DNA of 64,000 nt from Pseudomonadota bacterium (lineage in GTDB: Bacteria; Pseudomonadota; Alphaproteobacteria; Rhizobiales; Rhizobiaceae), in NCBI GenBank assembly GCA_023435335.1, contig JAEYRU010000112.1, forward strand, positions 16,458-80,457. Reading direction: 5' to 3'. The notes under the pieces were generated by a model that was not told the origin of the DNA, searched no databases, and worked only from the letters and a program-made list of their open reading frames with translations. The position numbers and the translations under genes are program-made. This document shows, one piece after another, positions 1 through 8,280 of this stretch (its first letter is position 1; each line of letters opens with the position of its first letter).

Positions 1-654
1 AACAATCTTGCAGTGCGCATCTTCATGCGCGCCGCAAAGCTCGATGCGGAGGAAAAGGACGTCTACGGCTCGACCCGTTCGGCCGGGTTCCTGAAGCGCA
101 ACCCCGCCCACATGACGCCGATGGTCGAGGAGAAGGGGCTGCCCAAGGGGGTGCTCTGGGAGAGCTGCGCGATCATGTCCTACCTGTCCAACAAGCATGG
201 GCTGGACAAGCTCTATCCTAGGAACGCCGCCAAGCGGGCAATGACCGACAGCGCCATGTTCTACCTGATCGGCACCCTGTATCCGCTGCTCGCCCGCGCT
301 ACCTACGGCCGGCTCGGTTTCGGACTGTATCCCGGCGAGGTCGGCTCCTCCGATCTCGGCGACGAGCACAAGTCGAAGGCTCAGAAAGCGGCGCAGGACG
401 CGCTCGCGGAACCCCTGGAAGTGTTCCGCAGCTTCTACATGGACGGCCAGCCCTTCATCGGCGGCTCGCGGCCATCGATCGCCGACATCCGTCTCGCTGC
501 CACGCTCGAGTTCCTGGACGTCATCGATTACCCGATGCCGAAATGGACCAGGGACTACATGGGCGCGATGGAGAAGAAGCTCGGCAAGGCCTACACCGAG
601 CCCGCTGCCGACGTGCGTGGGTACATCGCCTACGTGAAATCGCAAGCAGCCTGA
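1..654 (+). CDS. Glutathione S-transferase family protein, 5' end outside window
   Basis: The reading frame is open to the window edge and the first residues (NNLAVRIFMRAAKLD) already lie inside the N-terminal thioredoxin-like domain, so the start codon is upstream; the GTG at 13 is unlikely to be the true start. A cis-Pro/ESCAI-type segment (residues about 36-57 after that GTG) and an all-helical C-terminal half with the SIADIRLAATLEF segment fit the theta/beta-like GST fold. Soluble glutathione-dependent detoxification or disulfide chemistry is the usual role; the substrate cannot be read from sequence. A strong hairpin terminator follows 17 bases after the stop. Confidence 0.8.
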   Translation, partial: NNLAVRIFMRAAKLDAEEKDVYGSTRSAGFLKRNPAHMTPMVEEKGLPKGVLWESCAIMSYLSNKHGLDKLYPRNAAKRAMTDSAMFYLIGTLYPLLARATYGRLGFGLYPGEVGSSDLGDEHKSKAQKAAQDALAEPLEVFRSFYMDGQPFIGGSRPSIADIRLAATLEFLDVIDYPMPKWTRDYMGAMEKKLGKAYTEPAADVRGYIAYVKSQAA

Positions 655-671
655 ACTTCGAGCCAACCCTG

Positions 672-698
672 AAACCGCCGGCGAAAGCCGGCGGTTTT
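672..698. terminator. Bidirectional intrinsic terminator
   Basis: An 11-base inverted repeat (AAACCGCCGGC / GCCGGCGGTTT around a short loop) is flanked by A and T residues on both sides. It lies between the convergent GST gene and the LysE-type exporter gene and can serve both. Confidence 0.8.
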
Positions 699-701
699 CT
701 T

Positions 702-1337
702 CTAGGCGGCGGCACGTTTCCAACTCAATGCCAGTAGCCCGGCCCCGATCATCAGCGTGCCGCCGGTGCGGTTGACCGCCCGCTGCACCAAGGGCTTGCG
801 TATCGCGCCGCGCGCCAGCGCGGCGAGAAAGGCATAGGCCGCCGCGTTGAGGGTGGCGAGCACCAGGAACGTCGTCTCGAAGATCACCATCTGCGGCAGC
901 ACCGGCAAAGCCGGATTGAGAAATTGCGGCAGGAAGGCGACGAAGAAGATGATGCTCTTGGGGTTGAGAGCGGTAACCGCATAGGCATGGAGCAGGACGG
1001 CGATCGGCCGGCCCCCGCTCTCGGTTGTTGCCGCCACGTCGAGCCTGTCCGCCACCGGCGCCCGCCAAAGCTTGATGCCGAGCCAGATGAGATAGGCGGC
1101 GCCCACCCATTTGAGCAGCGTGAAGACGGTGGCCGAGGCGGCCAGCAGCGCGCCGAGCCCGAGCATGGAAGCCGTCATGGCGGTGAAGTCCCCCAGCGCC
1201 ACGCCGGCCACGGTAGCAGCCGCATAGCGCCGGCCGTGGCCAAGCGCATAGGAAATCACCAGCAGGATCGTCGGCCCGGGTATCGCGAGCAGCACCGCGG
1301 AGGCGGCGACGAAAGCAAGCCATTGTTCGATCGGCAT
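702..1337 (-). CDS. LysE/RhtB family amino-acid exporter
   Basis: Inner-membrane exporter of the LysE/RhtB/CadD superfamily, proposed to export amino acids or small metabolites. About 211 residues, the family size, with around six hydrophobic segments and the characteristic N-terminal A-x-PGPTIL signature near residues 18-24, plus a second-half LNPKSIIFFVAFLPQF block. ATG at 1337 was chosen because GGGAGG lies six bases upstream; an in-frame ATG two codons earlier abuts that ribosome site. Monocistronic, convergent with the GST gene. Substrate unknown. Confidence 0.85.
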   Translation of the reverse strand: MPIEQWLAFVAASAVLLAIPGPTILLVISYALGHGRRYAAATVAGVALGDFTAMTASMLGLGALLAASATVFTLLKWVGAAYLIWLGIKLWRAPVADRLDVAATTESGGRPIAVLLHAYAVTALNPKSIIFFVAFLPQFLNPALPVLPQMVIFETTFLVLATLNAAAYAFLAALARGAIRKPLVQRAVNRTGGTLMIGAGLLALSWKRAAA

Positions 1338-1439
1338 GGACATCCTCCCTGGTCGGGAGAAGCAATCCACAGGCGCGACCTGCTTTCAAGTACAATCACT
1401 CCGCATCCGCGCTCCGGTTGGCGCGCTCGCCCACGTCGC

Positions 1440-1817
1440 CTACGGACAGGGGATGACCTTGCCGGCGCCGTTGACGCAGTACTCCCCGTACTCGACGCAG
1501 ACATCGTCGTCGCAGTCCCACACGAGGCACGCCGCCACGTTGTCGTTGGTCCACTGGCAATCTTCCTTCAGGATTTTGACCTGGCGGGTAGATCCGCTCG
1601 CCAGCGCACCTGGCAGGCGATTGATCCGTGCTGCGCGGTTGAGACGGGCCGACGCCGTCGGCGCCTTCGTATGTATCTGCTTGGACTGGACCAGGATCAC
1701 CTGGGATCCCTCGGCGTCGGGAGTTCGCGGCAAACCGAATATGCCCGCCTGCGCGGCGCCAACCATTGCCAGAGCTACCGTGGTCGAGACCGCCAGGACC
1801 GTCCTTCGTATCGACAT
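1440..1817 (-). CDS. Small secreted six-cysteine protein, unknown function
   Basis: No family recognised. The 125-residue product has a clear Sec signal peptide (positively charged start, hydrophobic core, AQA cleavage site near residue 24). The mature part is basic in its first half and carries six cysteines in the last 45 residues, in acidic surroundings (WDCDDDVC, EYC, IPCP), suggesting periplasmic or extracellular disulfides. ATG 1817 is preceded by GGAG at good spacing. It lies directly downstream of, and co-directional with, a second small secreted protein (1860-2189), with which it shares the plan QVxL, AR-rich middle, cysteine-rich tail and a terminal G-x-x-IP-x-C-like motif. I infer a distant tandem duplication. 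Confidence 0.65.
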   Translation of the reverse strand: MSIRRTVLAVSTTVALAMVGAAQAGIFGLPRTPDAEGSQVILVQSKQIHTKAPTASARLNRAARINRLPGALASGSTRQVKILKEDCQWTNDNVAACLVWDCDDDVCVEYGEYCVNGAGKVIPCP

Positions 1818-1859
1818 GACTATTCTCCGTGTTGTGCGCATCCCTTCTTTCGTGGGAAA

Positions 1860-2189
1860 TCAGCAGAACGGTATATCGACCCCGTCACAGGCAATTATGC
1901 ACGTGCCGGTGACCGGATTGCCGTTCGCATCCTCGTCGTACATGATGAACCAGCCCTCGATCCCGCACATGAGATTGAGTTCGGCGTCGACCGTGTCCGC
2001 CCGCTGGGTTGGCCGGCCCAGCTTCCTGGCGATCGTGGGTAGCGTCCTGGCGACCTGGGAGCGCTGCACGCTCGACAGGGTCGCCATGCTTTGCAGCCGA
2101 ACCTGTTTCCCCTTCGACTGGCCATGACTCGCAACCAGCGTCGTGACGGCCAGCGCAGCAGCCAGTGGCAGGACTTGAAGCGGTCTCAT
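1860..2189 (-). CDS. Small secreted four-cysteine protein, unknown function
   Basis: A 109-residue protein with an N-terminal signal peptide (hydrophobic residues 5-20), a basic middle rich in Arg/Gln, and four cysteines in the C-terminal 36 residues, the last being the C-terminal residue (DIPFC). GGAGGT lies upstream of ATG 2189 at normal spacing. It is the first gene of a two-gene unit with its probable paralogue at 1440-1817 (42-base gap) and diverges from a LuxR-type regulator. Secreted effector, inhibitor or signalling-peptide precursor are all possible; nothing in the sequence decides. Confidence 0.65.
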   Translation of the reverse strand: MRPLQVLPLAAALAVTTLVASHGQSKGKQVRLQSMATLSSVQRSQVARTLPTIARKLGRPTQRADTVDAELNLMCGIEGWFIMYDEDANGNPVTGTCIIACDGVDIPFC

Positions 2190-2251
2190 CTCGCACCTCC
2201 GATGTCATTGCCGGTTTCGACGACAGCTAACCCCCGCCGACAGTATCGCGT

Positions 2252-2271
2252 CGTCATCCTTTCGGATGACG
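2252..2271. promoter_or_regulatory. 20-bp perfect dyad between secreted-protein and luxR-type genes
   Basis: CGTCATCCTTTCGGATGACG is an inverted repeat of two 8-base arms around TTTC. It lies in the divergent intergenic region, 63 bases before the ATG of the secreted protein and 43 bases before that of the regulator. Its 20-bp length is that of boxes bound by LuxR-family dimers. No T-run follows on either strand, which argues against a terminator. Binding by the adjacent regulator is inference. Confidence 0.5.
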
Positions 2272-2314
2272 CAGCGTCAAAGTGGGGCTATCTTCGCTGC
2301 AGAGGCGGCACCTC

Positions 2315-3484
2315 ATGGAAGCAACACTCTCGGATCTCGAGGTCGAGCAGGCCTCCAGGCTCATCGGAGACATCTACGACTGCGCCATCGATCCGGGCCG
2401 GTGGCCCGAGACGCTGCAAAGCATCCAGGATCTGCTGATTTGCGCGAACGCGGTTCTCTACCTGTACGACGGTGACAAGCTGAGCTACCGGCTGAAAGCC
2501 GTGGTCGGCGTGGATGCCGAATGGGAGAGGCGGATGTTCGACTATGACGCCGACATCGCCTCGATCTACAACTACCTCGGCAACGCCATGATACGCCCGT
2601 TCGAGGACTATTTCGTCCTGCGCCGCGATCTTCCCGACGAATTCCTGTTCGCCAATCGCTACTTCACGGAGTGGGCCCAGCCACAGGGTATCTCCGACCT
2701 TATCCAGGCGACGCTGATGCGCGAACCGGCACGCCTCGCACTTCTCGCGATGGGGCGTTTCGAGCGCGACGGACGCATATCGCGCCGAGAGCTGATGTTG
2801 ATGGATCTGCTGGCACCCCACATGCGGCGCGCCCTCAAGATCTCCGACATCATCGACATGAAGACGATAGAGGCGTCCACGCTCGACGAGATCGCGACGC
2901 CGCTCTTTGTCGTGACAGCGGATCGCAGACTGCTCCATGCGAACCCGGCTGCGAGGGAGCTGCTTGCGACTTCTTCGGCCCTGGGTCTTGGCAGCGACGG
3001 CAGGATCCGCGCCACCGACGCGCACACCACAGAACGCCTACTCGCAGGCATACAGCCCGGGCGGTGGGAAAGCGGAGCGGGAGGAAGTGGCGGCATCATT
3101 CTCTCCGGCACCGAAGAGACGCTGGCGATTGCCCATGTCCTGCCGCTCGCGGTTGGGCCGGCGGGCGAGCGGCTGCGTCTGAACGCCGCCGCCGCGATCC
3201 TGGTCACGTCGATGCAGTCTCCTTCCGGTCTGCGGTTGACCGTGATCGCCGAAACGTTCGGCCTGACACCGGCGGAGACGCGCGTCCTCGAGCACCTTTG
3301 CCGCGGAATGAGTATCTCGGAGACCTCGAAGTCGCTGGGGATCGCGCACCCCACGACGAAGACGCATCTGGCGCGAATCCTGTCCAAGACCGGCACCCGC
3401 AGGCAGGCCGAGCTGCTTGCCGTGGTGAATCGCCTGACAACCATACCGCTTGCCAGCGATACGTGTCGGGCGGCCGGTTGCTGA
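2315..3484 (+). CDS. LuxR-type helix-turn-helix transcriptional regulator
   Basis: A 389-residue regulator. The C-terminal 65 residues are a LuxR/FixJ-type HTH (LTPAETRVLEHLCRGMSIS followed by the helix turn and THLARILSKTGTRRQAEL). The N-terminal 300 residues match neither the acyl-homoserine-lactone domain nor a receiver domain; a PAS-like segment (IATPLFVVTADRRLLHANPAA) lies near residues 192-212. This is the layout of the large alphaproteobacterial stand-alone HTH regulators, whose ligands are mostly unknown. ATG 2315 (MEATLSDL) was preferred over GTG 2282 because of AGAGG about nine bases upstream. Divergent from the two secreted proteins, its most obvious targets. Confidence 0.8.
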   Translation: MEATLSDLEVEQASRLIGDIYDCAIDPGRWPETLQSIQDLLICANAVLYLYDGDKLSYRLKAVVGVDAEWERRMFDYDADIASIYNYLGNAMIRPFEDYFVLRRDLPDEFLFANRYFTEWAQPQGISDLIQATLMREPARLALLAMGRFERDGRISRRELMLMDLLAPHMRRALKISDIIDMKTIEASTLDEIATPLFVVTADRRLLHANPAARELLATSSALGLGSDGRIRATDAHTTERLLAGIQPGRWESGAGGSGGIILSGTEETLAIAHVLPLAVGPAGERLRLNAAAAILVTSMQSPSGLRLTVIAETFGLTPAETRVLEHLCRGMSISETSKSLGIAHPTTKTHLARILSKTGTRRQAELLAVVNRLTTIPLASDTCRAAGC

Positions 3485-3569
3485 TCGCCCCCATGGACTG
3501 ACGCCGAAGATGCCGCCTTGACAAGGCGCGCTCCGGACCCGACTTGTTTCGCTTCCGAGGAGGCCAGAC

Positions 3570-4331
3570 ATGTCCCAAGCCCGACGCACGACCATCGACG
3601 CCGGCGAAATCGAGCGCTTTTCCGCTCTGGCCGCAGAGTGGTGGAACCCCAACGGCAAGTTCCGCCCGCTGCACAAGTTCAATCCCGTTCGGCTTGCCTA
3701 TATCCGCGACCAGGTGACCGGCCATTTCGGGCGCGACCCGCGCGCGGCCAAGCCCTTCGAGGGTCTGCGCTTCCTTGACATAGGCTGCGGCGGCGGCCTG
3801 CTGTCCGAGCCCATGGCCCGGCTCGGCGCCGATGTCGTCGGCGCAGACGCTTCTCAAACGAATATCGAGGTCGCGCGGCTCCACGCGGCCGAGAGCGGCG
3901 TGAAGGTGGACTATCGCGCCACCACCGCGGAGGCGCTGGCCGACTCCGGCGAGAAGTTCGACGTGATCCTGAACATGGAAGTCGTCGAGCATGTGGCCGA
4001 CGTCGATTTCTTCGTCGCCAAGTGCGGGGAGATGCTGAAGCCTGGCGGCGTGATGTTCGTCGCGACGATCAACCGGACGCTGAAAGCGCTGGGCCTTGCC
4101 ATAATCGGCGCCGAATACGTTCTGCGCTGGCTGCCGCGCGGCACGCACCAGTTCGGCAAGCTGGTCCGCCCCGAGGAACTGGAGAAGGCTCTCGCCGCCG
4201 CCGGGATGACGATCTCCGAGCGCACCGGGGTGGTCTACAACCCGCTCGCCGACCGCTGGCAGCGCTCGCGCGACATGGACGTCAACTACATGGTGGTCGC
4301 CACGAAGGCGGCCGACGACGACATCGGCTAG
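3570..4331 (+). CDS. ubiG: Ubiquinone biosynthesis O-methyltransferase UbiG
   Basis: Catalyses both O-methylation steps of ubiquinone synthesis (2-polyprenyl-6-hydroxyphenol and 3-demethylubiquinol) with S-adenosylmethionine at the inner membrane face. The 253-residue product has the family N-terminus ([23 protein letters not shown]), SAM-binding motif I LDIGCGGG at about 69-76, motif [10 protein letters not shown], and the C-terminal [13 protein letters not shown] block. GAGGAGG precedes ATG 3570. Convergent with the DUF1178/nitrilase/grxC/comF operon, the common order in rhizobia. Confidence 0.95.
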   Translation: MSQARRTTIDAGEIERFSALAAEWWNPNGKFRPLHKFNPVRLAYIRDQVTGHFGRDPRAAKPFEGLRFLDIGCGGGLLSEPMARLGADVVGADASQTNIEVARLHAAESGVKVDYRATTAEALADSGEKFDVILNMEVVEHVADVDFFVAKCGEMLKPGGVMFVATINRTLKALGLAIIGAEYVLRWLPRGTHQFGKLVRPEELEKALAAAGMTISERTGVVYNPLADRWQRSRDMDVNYMVVATKAADDDIG

Positions 4332-4374
4332 AGCCTGTCCATCACCAGGGAAGGTGCCGGCCCACGGGCCGGAG

Positions 4375-4800
4375 TCAGTTCCGGTCCTCGGGCAACTCCG
4401 GCAGCGGCATCACCTCGACGCCGTCCTCCAGCAGGCCCTTGACCTCATCGACCGAGGCCTCGCCGTAGATGCCGCGCGGATCGGTTTCGCCGAAATGTAT
4501 CCTGCGCGCTTCCTCGGCGAACTTGTCGCCGACATAGTCCGCGTTCTCGCGCACCTGCTTCGTCATTTCCCTCAGTTGCGCCAGCATCTTGCGCTGCGTC
4601 TCGCCAGCGGCGAGCGCAATCTGCTCGCGCTTGCGCCCCGTTGAAACCGACGGCGCCATCAGGGCCTTGTCGACCTTGGACGAGCCGCAAGCCGGGCAGG
4701 ACACGAAGCCTCGCTTCTTCTGTGTCTCGAACTCGTCGCCGTTGCGGAACCAGCCGTCGAATTCGTGATCCCGGTCGCAATGAAGCGAAAAGCGGATCAT
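4375..4800 (-). CDS. DUF1178 family zinc-ribbon-like protein
   Basis: Conserved alphaproteobacterial protein of unknown function, 141 residues. It opens with MIRFSLHCDRDHEFDGWF, typical of DUF1178, and has Cys8 with the CPAC pair at 35/38, which could form part of a zinc site. The C-terminal part is helical and charged. Its start overlaps the nitrilase-family stop by four bases (4797-4800), so translation is probably coupled; last gene of the comF-grxC-nitrilase-DUF1178 operon. Confidence 0.85.
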   Translation of the reverse strand: MIRFSLHCDRDHEFDGWFRNGDEFETQKKRGFVSCPACGSSKVDKALMAPSVSTGRKREQIALAAGETQRKMLAQLREMTKQVRENADYVGDKFAEEARRIHFGETDPRGIYGEASVDEVKGLLEDGVEVMPLPELPEDRN

Positions 4801-5654
4801 ATCGCCTGGCGCTCCGGCTCGGCGGCGACGTGGCGCACGTCGAACTCGCGCGCATTCTTGAGGTTGGGAATCCTGCGCCGCGCAGCGTCGGACGCCGCGG
4901 GATCGATCTCGGCCAGCACCACCCCCGGCTCATCATGCCCTGCCTCGGCCACGATGCGGCCCCAGGGATCGACGATCATCGAGTGACCGTAGGTCTCGCG
5001 CCCGTCCTCGTGCCGCCCGCCCTGGGCGGCCGCGATCACGAAGGCGCCGTTCTCGATCGCGCGGGCACGCAGCAGAATGTGCCAGTGCGCCTCGCCCGTC
5101 TGGCGCGTGAAGGCGGCGGGAACGGTAAGCACCTCGGCGCCAGCCAGCGCCTGGGCACGGAAAAGCTGCGGGAAACGAAGGTCGTAGCAGACGGAGAGTC
5201 CGACGCGGGCGAACGGCAGGTTGGCGACGACTGTCTGTTGTCCCGGCACATAGGTTGCGGACTCGCGCCAGCTTTCGCCATTGTCTAGATCGACGTCGAA
5301 CATGTGGATCTTGTCGTAGGTGGAGACGAGTGCGCCCGAGGGGTCGAACAGGAAGGCGCGGTTCGCCACCTTGCCGTCCGGCCGGGCGATCGCCGTCGAA
5401 CCTACATGGATGTGAATGCCTAGCTCCGCGGCAAGCGCGGCCGCCTTTGCCGCCACGGTATCTTCAGCCTGCGGCCTGATGTTTGCCATCAGCGCCGCAC
5501 GGTCGCGCATCAGCGCGCCCGTCATCTCCGGCGACTGCACATAGGTCGCGCCGGCCGCGGCCGCCTCGCGTACCAGCGCCTCGAAATCCGCGACGTTCCG
5601 AGCGATGTCTGTTCCCGACCGCATCTGCAGGGCGGCGACCTTGATCATGCTCAT
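4797..5654 (-). CDS. Carbon-nitrogen hydrolase (Nit1/Nit2-like amidase)
   Basis: Nitrilase-superfamily enzyme of 285 residues with the full catalytic triad: Glu43 (SPEMTG), Lys115 (YDKIHMFD) and Cys156 (SVCYDLRFP). The YDKIHMFDVD and CYDLRFPQLFR signatures match the Nit1/Nit2 branch, whose members hydrolyse deaminated glutathione or omega-amides; this specific activity is inference. A glutaredoxin gene overlaps immediately upstream (4 bases, 5651-5654), consistent with a thiol-metabolism operon. Confidence 0.85.
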   Translation of the reverse strand: MSMIKVAALQMRSGTDIARNVADFEALVREAAAAGATYVQSPEMTGALMRDRAALMANIRPQAEDTVAAKAAALAAELGIHIHVGSTAIARPDGKVANRAFLFDPSGALVSTYDKIHMFDVDLDNGESWRESATYVPGQQTVVANLPFARVGLSVCYDLRFPQLFRAQALAGAEVLTVPAAFTRQTGEAHWHILLRARAIENGAFVIAAAQGGRHEDGRETYGHSMIVDPWGRIVAEAGHDEPGVVLAEIDPAASDAARRRIPNLKNAREFDVRHVAAEPERQAI

Positions 5655-5935
5655 TGCACCGACTGCTCCCGCCCGGCATCGTCCTGAAGAAGCGCATCGA
5701 GCTTGCCGGCCCGGTCGAGCGCGTGCAGATCATCGGAGCCACCGACATGCAAGTCGCCGATGAATATCTGCGGGAAGGTCGAGCGCCCGTCGGCGCGCTG
5801 GATCATCTCCTTGCGCAGCTCCTGCGAGAAGCTCGCGTCATGTTCGGTGTAGGCGACCCCCTTGCGCTCCAGCAGGCGCTTGGCGGCAGCACAGTATCCG
5901 CACATCATGCGGGTGTAGATGGTGACTTCCTTCAT
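5651..5935 (-). CDS. grxC: Glutaredoxin 3
   Basis: Dithiol glutaredoxin, 94 residues, reducing protein and glutathione mixed disulfides in the cytosol. The redox motif CGYC is at residues 12-15, the cis-Pro segment TFPQIFIGD and the glutathione-binding GGSDDL follow: the complete class I fold. It sits 24 bases after comF and overlaps the nitrilase gene by four bases in one transcription unit. Confidence 0.95.
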   Translation of the reverse strand: MKEVTIYTRMMCGYCAAAKRLLERKGVAYTEHDASFSQELRKEMIQRADGRSTFPQIFIGDLHVGGSDDLHALDRAGKLDALLQDDAGREQSVQ

Positions 5936-5959
5936 GATCCGTCCGTCCGGCTTTACGCC

Positions 5960-6751
5960 CTATATAGGGGCTGGCGACGTGGGCAGGAAGTCCCCCGAGA
6001 CGTCGCCCGGGATGGCGCGGGCGAATGCAAGCACGTCGACTTCGCGGGCGCCGGCCTTCTTCAGCGCCTTCGCCACCGCGCCGACCGTCGCGCCGGTGGT
6101 GATGACGTCGTCGACCAGGAGTACGCGGCGTCCGCGCACAGCGTGGATGTCCACAACGCGGAAGGCGCCGCGCACGTTGGCCTCGCGCTCGTTTGCCCGC
6201 AGCCCGACCTGCTGGCGTGTTCGCTTGCTGCGCTCCACCGCCATTGCCGAGAAAGGCAGGCCGGCCAGTCGGGCAACGTGGCGCCCGAGTTCCGCGGACT
6301 GGTTGAAGCGCCGCTGGAAGAAACGGCGGCGGTGCAGCGGAACCGGCACGACCAGATCGGCCTCGGGCAGCAGTTCCGAGCCCGCGCGCAGCATCCAGGC
6401 CGCCATCCAGGGGGCGAGGTCGGTGCGGTCGCGGTATTTCAGGCTCTGCACGATCTGCCGCGCCGCGCCGGTATACGACACCGCCGCCCGCGCACGCGCG
6501 AAGGCAGGCGGGTTGGCAATCGCCTCGGGCGAAACCGCGCCGTCGCCCATGTCATGCGCAAAGGGCGTGCCCAGGACCTCGCACCACGGCCGCTCGAGAA
6601 ACTTGATCCGAGGCCAGCATGCGGCACACAGGGTGCCCGGCGCCTGCACGAGATTGCGGCAGCCCGGACAGACCGGCGGAAACAGTATGGACGAGGCGAG
6701 AGCGAACAAAGCCCCGCCACGGGTCTTGATTGCGAGCATCGGTTCGGCCAC
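5960..6751 (-). CDS. ComF family phosphoribosyltransferase-like protein
   Basis: 263 residues with an N-terminal four-cysteine zinc ribbon (Cys28, Cys31, Cys42, Cys45) and a C-terminal phosphoribosyltransferase fold with the PRPP loop VLLVDDVITTGAT. ComF in naturally competent bacteria helps DNA uptake; in alphaproteobacteria the role is unproven. The likely start is GTG 6751; ATG 6739 is an alternative. First gene of the operon with grxC and divergent from the methyltransferase gene at 6824. Confidence 0.88.
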   Translation of the reverse strand: MAEPMLAIKTRGGALFALASSILFPPVCPGCRNLVQAPGTLCAACWPRIKFLERPWCEVLGTPFAHDMGDGAVSPEAIANPPAFARARAAVSYTGAARQIVQSLKYRDRTDLAPWMAAWMLRAGSELLPEADLVVPVPLHRRRFFQRRFNQSAELGRHVARLAGLPFSAMAVERSKRTRQQVGLRANEREANVRGAFRVVDIHAVRGRRVLLVDDVITTGATVGAVAKALKKAGAREVDVLAFARAIPGDVSGDFLPTSPAPI

Positions 6752-6823
6752 GTGAGGAACCAGCCGCTACCATAACACGACAGGGACAGGACGCACCGCC
6801 CGTCGGCAGGCAAGGCAGGAACA

Positions 6824-7708
6824 ATGGAACCGCTGTTCGATCCTAATCTCATCCGCGAGCGCAGGCTGCGCGCAATGCGCACACCGCATCCGGGGGCGGA
6901 TTTCCTGATGCGCCACGTCTGCGAGGACCTGGCCGAGCGGCTATCGGCTGTGGAGCGCCGGTTTGGCGTTGCGGCCGACCTCTTCTCCGGCAGCCCCCTG
7001 GCTGGAAAGGCGATGCTTGCGACCGGCAAGGTCGGCGACGTCGTCAGGATCGAGACCGATCGGGCATTGCTTGCCGGAAGCACGGGCGTTGTTGCCCCTC
7101 CCGAGACGGTCCCGCTGGCGCCTGAAAGCATCGAATTGGCGGTATCGCTCCTGACCTTGCAGGAAGCCAACGACGTCCCCGGAATGCTTGTCCAGGCGCG
7201 TCGGTCGTTGAAGCCGGACGGCCTTTTCCTCGGGGCGATGGCCGGCCAGGGTACGTTGGCGGAACTCAAGGAGAGCCTGCTGGCAGCCGAAGCGGAGGTG
7301 TCGGGCGGGGTGAGTCCGCGCGTGGCGCCCTTCGCCGATGTCCGCGAGGCAGGCGCGCTGCTCCAGCGGGCGGGGTTTGCGCTGCCGGTTGCCGACGTCG
7401 AGCAATTGACCGTCCGCTACGATACGATGTTCGGCCTGATGCGCGACCTGCGCGCAATGGGCGCCACCAATCCGCTGGCAGCCCGGTCCCGCCGGCCGGC
7501 CACCCGCGCATTCTTCTCGCGCGCCGCCGAAATCTACGCCGAGCGCTTTTCGGACCCGGACGGTCGCGTGCGCGCCACCTTTTCAATCATCTGGATGTCG
7601 GGGTGGGCGCCGCATGCATCGCAGCAGCAACCCCTGAAGCCGGGCAGCGGAAAGGTTTCCCTGGCTAGCGTGCTCGGCGACGCAACCGGCGGCCGTCGCG
7701 ACGTTTAG
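6824..7708 (+). CDS. SAM-dependent methyltransferase-fold protein (NDUFAF5-like)
   Basis: 294-residue class I methyltransferase-fold protein. The start MEPLFDPNLIRERRLRA, the internal LLTLQEANDVPGML and the TTRAFFSRAAEIYAERF block resemble BioC/NDUFAF5-type proteins, the mitochondrial complex I assembly factors that modify an Arg of NDUFS7. The glycine-rich SAM motif is poor here (no clear GxGxG), and some relatives act as hydroxylases, so the reaction is uncertain. GGCAGGA precedes ATG 6824. Divergent from comF. Confidence 0.75.
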   Translation: MEPLFDPNLIRERRLRAMRTPHPGADFLMRHVCEDLAERLSAVERRFGVAADLFSGSPLAGKAMLATGKVGDVVRIETDRALLAGSTGVVAPPETVPLAPESIELAVSLLTLQEANDVPGMLVQARRSLKPDGLFLGAMAGQGTLAELKESLLAAEAEVSGGVSPRVAPFADVREAGALLQRAGFALPVADVEQLTVRYDTMFGLMRDLRAMGATNPLAARSRRPATRAFFSRAAEIYAERFSDPDGRVRATFSIIWMSGWAPHASQQQPLKPGSGKVSLASVLGDATGGRRDV

Positions 7709-7717
7709 TGAACGGAT

Positions 7718-7891
7718 TCAGTTGCCGTTCAGCGTCTGCGTGAATTTGCTCGCGTTGTTGGCGAAGAGAAAACCGGCCGAATTCGTCATGTTGGTGACGC
7801 CCGCGACAATCGCGAGGGAGATGACGGCGACGATCAGACCGTATTCGATCGCCGTAGCGCCGGCCTTGTCCTTAAGAAAACGTTTCAGCAT
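7718..7891 (-). CDS. Flp-family type IVb pilin
   Basis: 57-residue class IVb prepilin: short basic leader (MLKRFLKDKAGA), then TAIEYGLIVAVISLAIVAGV, with the Glu5-type residue and Tyr of the Flp motif at the start of the hydrophobic helix. Cleavage by a TadV/CpaA-type peptidase would come just before the ATAIEYG segment. ATG 7891 was chosen over a much longer upstream frame because GAAGGGG precedes it. No tad/cpa assembly genes are in the window, so this is an orphan pilin locus here. A dyad GTTAA-N6-TTAAC lies upstream at 7934-7949. Confidence 0.9.
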   Translation of the reverse strand: MLKRFLKDKAGATAIEYGLIVAVISLAIVAGVTNMTNSAGFLFANNASKFTQTLNGN

Positions 7892-7974
7892 CTGACGCCC
7901 CTTCGCCGATTTACCGCCTTCTACCGCCCTTTTGTTAAAATAGATTAACGAGCGCCGCCCGGAATTGACAGGCA

Positions 7975-8280
7975 TCAGCAGTCGCCGGCCCGGGAACCGT
8001 TGCGGTGGATGATGCAAACCGAGTTAGGCTTGGCCTGCAGCACGCTCTTGCGCACCGTGTAATTTCCGCCGGTGCGTACCGAGCCGGTCGCCATACGGTC
8101 GACGTTGTCTGCATTGCGGGCCAGGAGTTGATTGCTGCGGTCCTCGGCGAGGGGCGCGACCAGCAATGCCACCACAACGGCCGCGGCGCCGAAGAGCAGC
8201 GCCACGCGGAGGGAACCGGCATTTGCCACGAACGGATCGCGCTCCCCGGCGGGAGCATCCCGGTATTCGCCCGGCGTCAT
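7975..8280 (-). CDS. Small single-pass membrane protein, unknown function
   Basis: 101 residues, no recognised family. One hydrophobic segment at about 24-43 (SLRVALLFGAAAVVVALLVA) with a hydrophilic tail of some 55 residues containing two cysteines (VCIIHRN...GDC at the C-terminus). AGGAGA stands upstream of ATG 8280. It precedes the Flp pilin gene on the same strand with 83 bases between, so a pilus-related role is possible but unsupported by homology. Confidence 0.6.
   Translation of the reverse strand: MTPGEYRDAPAGERDPFVANAGSLRVALLFGAAAVVVALLVAPLAEDRSNQLLARNADNVDRMATGSVRTGGNYTVRKSVLQAKPNSVCIIHRNGSRAGDC

Noticed and set aside
2315..3484. Quorum-sensing receptor of acyl-homoserine lactones
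   Set aside because: Only the HTH is LuxR-like; the N-terminal 300 residues do not show the autoinducer-binding signature and no luxI-type synthase is near.
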